From DASUZB01 sp036377075 (GTDB taxonomy: Bacteria; Actinomycetota; CALGFH01): DNA of 54,913 nucleotides. Shown here one piece after another: positions 49,740 to 54,913 of this stretch; position 1 is the stretch's first letter; the number at the start of each line of letters is the position of its first letter. The notes beneath the pieces were generated by a model. It did not search any database, had not been told where the DNA came from, and saw only the letters and a program-made list of their open reading frames with translations. The position numbers and the translations under genes are program-made. The DNA is taken from positions 1 to 54,913 of the forward strand of contig DASUZB010000055.1 of NCBI GenBank assembly GCA_036377075.1. Direction: 5' to 3'.

Positions 49740-50742
49740 GCCGCGCCACCGCTACCTCGGCCTCGACCTCGGCGGCACCAACATCAAGGTCGCGGTCGTC
49801 GAGGAGCGGGCTATCGCGCTGCAGCCAACTAGCGACGGGGCTGGCGCGCTTCAGCCAAGCCGCGGGGCTCGCGCGCTTCAGCCAAGCACCGTGCCCGAGA
49901 TCACGGTGCGGGAGAGCCACCCCACCGAGGCGTCGCGCGGGCCGGAGGCGGTGGTCGGGCGGCTCGCCGAGGTCGGCCGCGACGCGCTCGCGCGGCACGG
50001 GCCGGTGACCGCCGTCGGCGTCGGCATCGCCGGGATCGTCGACGCCGACGGCCGCGCGCAGCTGCTGCCCAACCTGCCCGGCGCGTGGAAGGGGGTGCCG
50101 CTGCGGGCGCCGCTGGCCAGGGCGCTCGGCCAGCCGGTCGCGCTGGTCAACGACGCGCGCGCGTTCAGCCTCGCCGAGGCGCTGCTCGGCGCCGCCCGCG
50201 GGCTCGGCACGGTGGTGTGCGTGGTGCTGGGCACCGGCGTCGGCGGCGGGGTGGTGGTCGGCGGGCGGCTGCTGCTCGGCGGCGGCGTCGCCGGCGAGAT
50301 CGGCCACCAGACCGTGCAGCTCGACGGCCCGCGCTGCGGCTGCGGCAACGCCGGCTGCGCCGAGGCGCTCACCCGTGCGGACGTCTTCGCCCGCCTCGGC
50401 GGGCGGGCGACGGCGCGGGAGGTCTACGAGGCGGCGCGCGCCGGCGACGCCAGGGCGCGCGCCGCCGTCGACCACGTGGTGCGCTGGCTGGGGGTCGCGA
50501 TGGCCAACGCGTACGTGCTGCTCGCGCCGGACGCGTTCGTGGTCGGCGGCGGCATCGCCGCCGCCGGGGACCAGCTGCTCGGCCCGCTCGAGCAGGAGAT
50601 CCGGCGGCACGTCTACATCGCGCCGCCGGAGCGCATCCGGGTGCTGCCGGCGGCGCTGGGCCCCTACGCGGGCGCCGCCGGGGCGGCGTTGCGCGGCAGG
50701 GAGGCGGTGCGCGAGACGCTGAACACCGCGTCGATCGCGTAG
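49711..50742 (+). CDS. ROK family sugar kinase with a repeat insertion
   Basis: A 343-residue ROK (glucokinase-like) protein. The ATP motif LDLGGTNIKVAVVE is at 18-31, the catalytic Asp148 is in LVNDARAF, LGTGVGGG follows, and the zinc site is EIGHQ (His199) with CGCGNAGC (Cys209, 211, 216). Residues 34-60 are an Ala/Leu/Gln/Pro-rich insertion with three ALQPS/T-type copies that most ROK kinases lack. It begins just after the second beta strand, a loop that can tolerate it. The C-terminal tail (REAVRETLNTASIA) overlaps the GntR gene on the other strand by 79 bases. Confidence 0.9.
   Translation: MTSAAERAPEPRHRYLGLDLGGTNIKVAVVEERAIALQPTSDGAGALQPSRGARALQPSTVPEITVRESHPTEASRGPEAVVGRLAEVGRDALARHGPVTAVGVGIAGIVDADGRAQLLPNLPGAWKGVPLRAPLARALGQPVALVNDARAFSLAEALLGAARGLGTVVCVVLGTGVGGGVVVGGRLLLGGGVAGEIGHQTVQLDGPRCGCGNAGCAEALTRADVFARLGGRATAREVYEAARAGDARARAAVDHVVRWLGVAMANAYVLLAPDAFVVGGGIAAAGDQLLGPLEQEIRRHVYIAPPERIRVLPAALGPYAGAAGAALRGREAVRETLNTASIA
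49808..49890 (+). repeat. In-frame 27-base repeats inside the ROK kinase gene
   Basis: Units beginning GGGCT at 49808, 49838 and 49865 share the core GCGCGCTTCAGCCAAGC (the first copy is diverged, GCGCTGCAGCCAACTAGC). Spacing is 30 then 27 bases, so the frame is kept and each unit encodes ALQP followed by Ser or Thr. They look like an intragenic repeat element that expanded within the gene. Confidence 0.75.
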
Positions 50743-51422
50743 TTGTCGCCGTTGTAGGCCGACTCGGTGTGCTCCAGCGGCAGCCCGTCCGGGTCGTAGA
50801 TGATGCGCCGCTCCACCAGCAGCGCGGAGCGGGGCGGGATCTGCAGCAGCTTGGCGGTCGCGCCGCTGGCGACCCGGGCGCGGATCCAGGCGCGCGAGAC
50901 CGACGGCACGTAGCCGCGCGCGACCAGGCTGTCGTGCAGCGAGCCGGTCTCCAGGTCGTCGGCGAGCACGCCGGCGCACTCCGACGGCAGCGCCGCGTGC
51001 TCGATCGCGAGCGGCACGCCGTCGGCCAGCCGCAGCCGCGAGATCGCCACCACCCTGGCGCCGTCGGCCAGCCGCAGCGCCTCCAGGTCGGCGGTGCTCG
51101 CCGGCCGCAGCCCGGCCTCCAGCAGCCGCGAGGAGGCCTTCATGCCGCGCCGCCGCATGTCCTCGGTGAAGCTCATCAGCGAGCCCTCGTGGCGGTGGAT
51201 CGGCCGCGGCGTGACGAAGGTGCCGGCGCCGCGGCGCCGCTGCACCAGCCCCTCGGCGGCGAGGTTCTGCACCGCCTGCCTGGCGGTCATGCGGCTCACC
51301 CCGAACTGCGCCGCCAGCTCCGACTCGGACGGCAGCGCGTCGCCGGGTGCGGAGGCGAGGACGCGGCGGCGCAGCCACCGTTCGATCTCCTGGTACCGGG
51401 CTTCCGGCGAGCGCTGTCCCAA
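50664..51422 (-). CDS. GntR family regulator, HutC/UTRA type
   Basis: A 252-residue regulator. The N-terminal winged helix reads RYQEIERWLRRRVL ... LPSESELAAQFGVSRMTARQAVQNLAAEGLVQRRRGAGTFV (about 9-70), and the UTRA ligand domain continues to SAYNGDNYAIDAVF. TTG 51422 is preceded by AGGAGGTCAAGG and marks where homology begins; earlier in-frame sequence is noise. UTRA proteins sense sugar phosphates or related metabolites. It diverges from the SIS-sugar-ABC operon across an inverted repeat and should control it. The 3' end runs 79 bases into the ROK gene. Confidence 0.9.
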   Translation of the reverse strand: MGQRSPEARYQEIERWLRRRVLASAPGDALPSESELAAQFGVSRMTARQAVQNLAAEGLVQRRRGAGTFVTPRPIHRHEGSLMSFTEDMRRRGMKASSRLLEAGLRPASTADLEALRLADGARVVAISRLRLADGVPLAIEHAALPSECAGVLADDLETGSLHDSLVARGYVPSVSRAWIRARVASGATAKLLQIPPRSALLVERRIIYDPDGLPLEHTESAYNGDNYAIDAVFSVSRTASLPRNAAPAAPA

Positions 51423-51451
51423 CGGAGTCCTTGACCTCCTCGACGGCCAAA

Positions 51452-51477
51452 GTCTAGTGTTCGGCAAATGACTAGAC
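51452..51477. promoter_or_regulatory. GntR-type operator
   Basis: GTCTAGT-N12-ACTAGAC is a perfect 7-base inverted repeat in the 84-base gap between the divergent gntR and SIS genes. GTCTAG / CTAGAC resemble the half-sites of DasR/NagR-type UTRA regulators, although here they are spread apart. The AT content around it is high for this window, consistent with overlapping promoters. Confidence 0.6.
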
Positions 51478-51506
51478 AACTGCCTCGGGCAAGTATGGAG
51501 TGCTGA

Positions 51507-52310
51507 ATGGCCGCTTCCAAGGTCGCGGGCCAGTGGACGACGGCAGCCATCGGGTTGCTGGAGCGCCTCGCCGACCGGGAAGCGGAGCCGATCGCGCAGG
51601 CGGCGGCGTGGTGCGCGGACGCCATCGCCGCCGGCGGCCTGGTCCACCTGTTCGGCACCGGCCACTCGCGCATCGCCGTGGAGGAGATGTTCCCGCGCTA
51701 CGGCTCCTTCCCCGGGTTCCACCCGATCGTCGAGCTGTCGATGACCTTCCACACCCAGATCGTGGGCGCGAACGGCCAGCGCCAGGCGATGTTCATCGAG
51801 CGGGTCGAGGGCCTGGCCGAGGCGATCCTAACGAACTTCTCCTTCCGGTCCAGCGACGTGATGATCGTCTTCAGCGTCGGTGGCGTCACCGCGGTGCCGA
51901 TCGAGATGGCCGAGGGCGCCAAGCGGCGCGGCCTGCGGGTGGTCTGCGTCACCTCGGTGGCGCACTCGCGCGCGTCCGTCAGCGGCCGGCCCGGCGGCCG
52001 GCGGCTGCTCGACACCGCCGACCTGGTGATCGACCTGGGCACGCCGGTGGGCGACGCCCTGGTCACGCTCGACGGGCTGGACGAGCCGGTGGGACCGTCC
52101 TCGTCGCTCGCCAGCGTGGCGGTGGTCAACGAGATCAAGGTGCAGACCGCGGCGCTGCTGGTCGAACGCGGGGTGATGCCCCCGGTGATCACCGCCGCCG
52201 CGGTCGCGGGCGCGGAGCGCTCCGCGGCGCTCTTCGAGGCGGCCTACGGCGAGCACGCCCGCCGGGCCGCCGCCACGCTCGCCGGCGCGGAGGGCCGCCG
52301 ACGAGCGTAG
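51507..52310 (+). CDS. SIS-domain sugar isomerase-like protein
   Basis: A 267-residue SIS (sugar isomerase) domain protein of the UPF0309 type. LVHLFGTGHSRIAVEEMFPRYG (about 45-66) and VMIVFSVGGVTAVPIEMAEGAKRRGLRVVCVTSV (117-150) form the two halves of the phosphosugar site. ASVAVVNEIKVQTAALLVERG is a family hallmark near the C-terminus. Such proteins bind phosphorylated amino sugars or act as isomerase/etherase relatives. First gene of the GntR-linked sugar operon; it has no strong ribosome binding site, so a start near the promoter is likely. Confidence 0.85.
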   Translation: MAASKVAGQWTTAAIGLLERLADREAEPIAQAAAWCADAIAAGGLVHLFGTGHSRIAVEEMFPRYGSFPGFHPIVELSMTFHTQIVGANGQRQAMFIERVEGLAEAILTNFSFRSSDVMIVFSVGGVTAVPIEMAEGAKRRGLRVVCVTSVAHSRASVSGRPGGRRLLDTADLVIDLGTPVGDALVTLDGLDEPVGPSSSLASVAVVNEIKVQTAALLVERGVMPPVITAAAVAGAERSAALFEAAYGEHARRAAATLAGAEGRRRA

Positions 52311-52317
52311 CCGTCAC

Positions 52318-52341
52318 GCCGGCCAGCGCGCGCTGGCCGGC
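52318..52341. promoter_or_regulatory. 24-base perfect palindrome between SIS and binding-protein genes
   Basis: The sequence is self-complementary over 24 bases (arms GCCGGCCAGCGC / GCGCTGGCCGGC), starting 8 bases after the SIS stop and ending 42 bases before the next ATG. In RNA it would form a very stable stem. It may stabilise or set the level of the binding-protein message, or act as a partial terminator. No T tract follows. Confidence 0.5.
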
Positions 52342-52383
52342 CAAGCCCCAGGTGGGAACCCAAGTGAGGAGGGGGAGGGACAG

Positions 52384-53451
52384 ATGGCCGGATCGGGCAT
52401 CCGCAGGGTCGCCGCCATGGCGACCTGCGGGGTGTTGGCCGTGGCGCTGGCCGCGTGCGGTGGGAACGACAAGGGCAGTTCGGGCGGGGGCGGCGGCGGG
52501 AAGAAGTACGTCGTCGGCGTCAGCAACACCCTGGTGGGCAACGGCTGGCGCGAGGAGATGGTCTGCTCGGTCAAGGCCGAGGCGCTGGCCAGCGGCAAGG
52601 TCGGCAAGGTGGTCGTGGCCAACCGTAACGGCGGCCCCACCGAGCAGATCGCCGACCTGCGCAGCCTCATCTCGCAGGGGGTCAACGCGATCGTGGTCAA
52701 CCCGTCCGACCGCGAGAAGCTCAACCCGGTCATCAAGCAGGCCAAGGACAAGGGCATCGTGGTGGTCGCGGTCGACCAGGCAGTGAGCGCGCCCGAGGCC
52801 TACGTCGCCACCAACGACCAGGTGGCCTACGGCCGGCTGGGCGGCGAGTGGCTCGCCAAGGCGCTGAACGGCAAGGGCAACGTGGTGGAGATGCGCGGCA
52901 TCGCCGGCGTCCCCGCCGACACCGACCGGCACAAGGGCTTCACCGAGGCGATGTCCCAGAACCCTGGCATCAAGGTGGTCAAGGAGGTCTACACCGGCTG
53001 GGACTTCTCCAAGGGCGGCCAGCAGGCCATCGACCTGCTGAACTCCTCCACCAAGGTCGACGGCATCTGGACCTCGGGCATCGACTACACCGTGGTCAAG
53101 GCGTTCCAGACGCTCAACAAGCCGTTGGTGCCGATCGTCGGCGCCGACAACAACGAGTTCATCCACCAGCTGCTGACCATGAACGACAAGCTCAAGGGCG
53201 CCGCGGTGACCAACCCGGCGACCATCGGCGGGGTCGGCACCTCGCTCGCGCTCGACGTGCTCTCCGGCAAGCAGGTGCCGCGCGAGACCCTGCTCACGCC
53301 GCAGGTGTGGGACTACGCCTCGGCAAAGGACGAGCTGCAGAAGAACTACTTCGCCCAGCGGGACCCGACCTACAGCTCGCAGGTCGAGGTCAAGCCCTAC
53401 ACCCACTACACGCCCGAGCAGCTGTTCGCCTGCAAGGGCCCCGGGGAGTGA
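52384..53451 (+). CDS. Sugar ABC transporter substrate-binding lipoprotein
   Basis: A 355-residue periplasmic-binding-protein-like (Peripla_BP_4, RbsB-type) receptor. The signal peptide ends at lipobox VALAAC (Cys25), followed by a Gly/Ser linker. The mature fold starts YVVGVSNTLVGNGWREEM, continues with AIVVNPSDREKLNPVIKQA and has a second lobe at VDGIWTSGIDYTVVKAFQ. The ligand should be a monosaccharide or related compound. GAGGAGGGGAGGGACAG before the ATG is a very strong ribosome binding site, as expected for the abundant receptor of an importer. The ATPase follows after 16 bases. Confidence 0.92.
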   Translation: MAGSGIRRVAAMATCGVLAVALAACGGNDKGSSGGGGGGKKYVVGVSNTLVGNGWREEMVCSVKAEALASGKVGKVVVANRNGGPTEQIADLRSLISQGVNAIVVNPSDREKLNPVIKQAKDKGIVVVAVDQAVSAPEAYVATNDQVAYGRLGGEWLAKALNGKGNVVEMRGIAGVPADTDRHKGFTEAMSQNPGIKVVKEVYTGWDFSKGGQQAIDLLNSSTKVDGIWTSGIDYTVVKAFQTLNKPLVPIVGADNNEFIHQLLTMNDKLKGAAVTNPATIGGVGTSLALDVLSGKQVPRETLLTPQVWDYASAKDELQKNYFAQRDPTYSSQVEVKPYTHYTPEQLFACKGPGE

Positions 53452-53467
53452 TCGCGCCGCGGCGACC

Positions 53468-54913
53468 ATGACCGAGGCCGAGCCGATCCTCCGCGTCCGC
53501 GGGGTCGCCAAGCGGTACGGGCCGGTCGAGGCCCTCCGCTCGGCCGACCTCGCGGTCGCGCGCGGCGAGGTCCACGCCCTGGTCGGCGCGAACGGCGCCG
53601 GCAAGAGCACGCTGGTCAGGATCCTCGCCGGCGTCGTGCGCCCCGACGCCGGCGAGGTCGAGGTCGCCGGCCGGCAGGTCAGGTTCCGCTCCCCCGCCCA
53701 CGCCCGCGCCAGCGGGCTCGCCCCGGTGTTCCAGGACCCCGCGTTCGCGCCCGACCTGACCGTCGCCGAGAACCTGCGCCTCACCGCGACCGACCCGGCC
53801 GCGTTCCGGCGCCGCCTCGGCGGCCTCGGGCTCGACGGCGTCGAGCTGCGCGAGCCGGCGGGGACGCTGCCGCTGCCGCTGCTGCGCATGCTCGACCTGG
53901 CGCGGGTGCTGGCGCACGACCCGGCGCTGCTGCTGCTCGACGAGATCACCGCCGCCCTGCCCGCCGACTACGCCGAGCGCGTCTTCGAGGCGATCCGCCG
54001 CGCCCGCGAGGAGGGGCGCTCGGTGCTGTTCATCTCCCACCGGCTGCTGGAGGTGCAGGAGGTCTGCGACCGCGTGACCGTGCTGCGCGACGGCCGCAGC
54101 GTCGACACCCTGACGATCGCCGGCGCCCAGGAGGGCGCGGTGGGGGCCGAGCGGCGCATCGTCGCGGCGATGCTGGGCGAGCGCGCCGCGCTGGCGGTCA
54201 GCGAGCCGCGGCGGGTGGCGCCGACGCCGCGGCCACGGGAGGGCGAGCCCGCCCTCGAGCTGCGCGGCCTGAGCGACGGCGGGCGCGTGCGCGACGTCTC
54301 CCTGACGCTGGCGCGCGGCGAGGTGCTCGGCATCACCGGGCTCGAAGGCCAGGGCCAGGACGAGCTGTTCGCGATCCTCGCCGGGGACCGGCGCGCCGGC
54401 GGCGGCGAGGTCCTGGTCGGCGGCCGTCGGCTGGCGGCCAGGCACCCGCACGAGGCGATCCGCAACGGCCTCGTGCTGGTGCCGTCCGACCGCTGGCAGG
54501 CGCTGCTGCCGCAGCGCTCGGTGCGCGAGAACCTGGCGGTGGCGCAGTACAACGCGCCCGGCCGCTGGGGCTGGATCCCCGCCGAGCGCGAGCGGCGCCA
54601 GGTCGCCGACGCGATCGCGCGGCTGTCGATCGACACCCGCGCCCAGGCGCAGGCCAAGCGCCTGTCAGGCGGCAACCAGCAGAAGGTCGCCATCGGGCGC
54701 TGGCTGGTCGGCGGCTTCAGCACGCTGCTGTGCTTCGACCCGACCCGCGGCATCGACGTCGGCACCAAGCATCAGATCTACGACCTGGTCCGGGAGCTGG
54801 CCGACGCCGGGGCGGCGATCGTGCTGTTCACCAGCGAGCTGCGCGAGATCGGGCTGGTCTGCGACCGGGCGGCCGTCCTCCACAACGGGGCCATCGTGGC
54901 CGAGCTGCCCCCC
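53468..54913 (+). CDS. Sugar ABC transporter ATPase (RbsA type), 3' end outside
   Basis: The 482 residues seen comprise two fused ATPase domains, open at the window edge. Domain 1 has Walker A GANGAGKST and Walker B LLLLDEIT with ISHRL, but its signature is LPLPLLRMLDLARVL rather than LSxxQxQxVEIA. Domain 2 has the usual degenerate Walker A GLEGQGQDEL, an intact LSGGNQQKVAIGRWL signature and CFDPTRGIDVGTK. One composite site (Walker A of domain 1, signature of domain 2) therefore looks functional. It starts at ATG 53468, 16 bases after the binding protein. Permeases are expected just outside the window. Confidence 0.9.
   Translation, partial: MTEAEPILRVRGVAKRYGPVEALRSADLAVARGEVHALVGANGAGKSTLVRILAGVVRPDAGEVEVAGRQVRFRSPAHARASGLAPVFQDPAFAPDLTVAENLRLTATDPAAFRRRLGGLGLDGVELREPAGTLPLPLLRMLDLARVLAHDPALLLLDEITAALPADYAERVFEAIRRAREEGRSVLFISHRLLEVQEVCDRVTVLRDGRSVDTLTIAGAQEGAVGAERRIVAAMLGERAALAVSEPRRVAPTPRPREGEPALELRGLSDGGRVRDVSLTLARGEVLGITGLEGQGQDELFAILAGDRRAGGGEVLVGGRRLAARHPHEAIRNGLVLVPSDRWQALLPQRSVRENLAVAQYNAPGRWGWIPAERERRQVADAIARLSIDTRAQAQAKRLSGGNQQKVAIGRWLVGGFSTLLCFDPTRGIDVGTKHQIYDLVRELADAGAAIVLFTSELREIGLVCDRAAVLHNGAIVAELPP

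Overview
The window is very GC-rich DNA. Most codons end in G or C, GTG starts are common, and many genes overlap by 4 bases. Family content is typical of a free-living soil-type actinomycete: a DUF5753 regulator, PadR, TetR, GntR and LysR regulators, a BTAD (SARP-type) fragment, VapBC, BVMO and paired ABC exporters. The phylum call is an inference from composition and gene families. I see no rRNA, tRNA, CRISPR array, prophage or intact insertion sequence.

Layout. 1-9338: start of a leftward membrane-protein gene, then a tight rightward operon of M20 hydrolase, creatininase-type amidohydrolase, S66 carboxypeptidase and a complete Dpp-type oligopeptide ABC importer. 9343-13061: a PadR gene with a palindromic operator, facing a leftward operon of FMN split-barrel protein, YtcJ-type amidohydrolase and Cys/Met-metabolism PLP enzyme. 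13120-13838: vapBC. 13920-16097: two truncated divergent genes (FAD monooxygenase and BTAD-hydrolase) fused head to head at about 14728-14738, with a further frameshift in the second. 16098-19446: VOC protein, acetylxylan-esterase-type hydrolase, frameshifted LysR gene and RibD/DHFR-type reductase. 19503-23729: BVMO, esterase and SDR operon, diverging from its TetR gene across paired 18-bp palindromes.

23817-29218: leftward genes for SCP2-hydrolase, RpiB-like protein, sucrase-ferredoxin-like protein, JmjC-type cupin oxygenase, a 114-residue Asp-triplet repeat protein whose gene overlaps the oxygenase gene, and an O-methyltransferase. The repeat protein plus oxygenase is the best candidate here for an undescribed system. 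29305-39242: BBE-type oxidase, a two-component pair, a phospholipase A2-acyltransferase fusion, and two half-size ABC exporters.

39239-48722: DUF5753 regulator, threonine synthase, and a polyamine set: PLP decarboxylase, homospermidine synthase, an MFS reading frame running into a cupredoxin, and on the other strand a Tat-exported PotD-like protein with a membrane-anchored jelly-roll protein. 48821-54913: a relic C-terminus, deoC, a ROK kinase carrying an in-frame repeat insertion, a convergent GntR regulator with 79 bases of overlap, and a GntR-linked sugar operon (SIS protein, sugar-binding lipoprotein, RbsA-type ATPase cut by the window edge).

Working together. The first operon looks like peptide or acyl-amino-acid uptake and hydrolysis. 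The BVMO operon fits alcohol to ketone to ester to alcohol plus acid. The decarboxylase and synthase fit a diamine-to-homospermidine route. All functions are read from motifs and context by eye; no database search was run.
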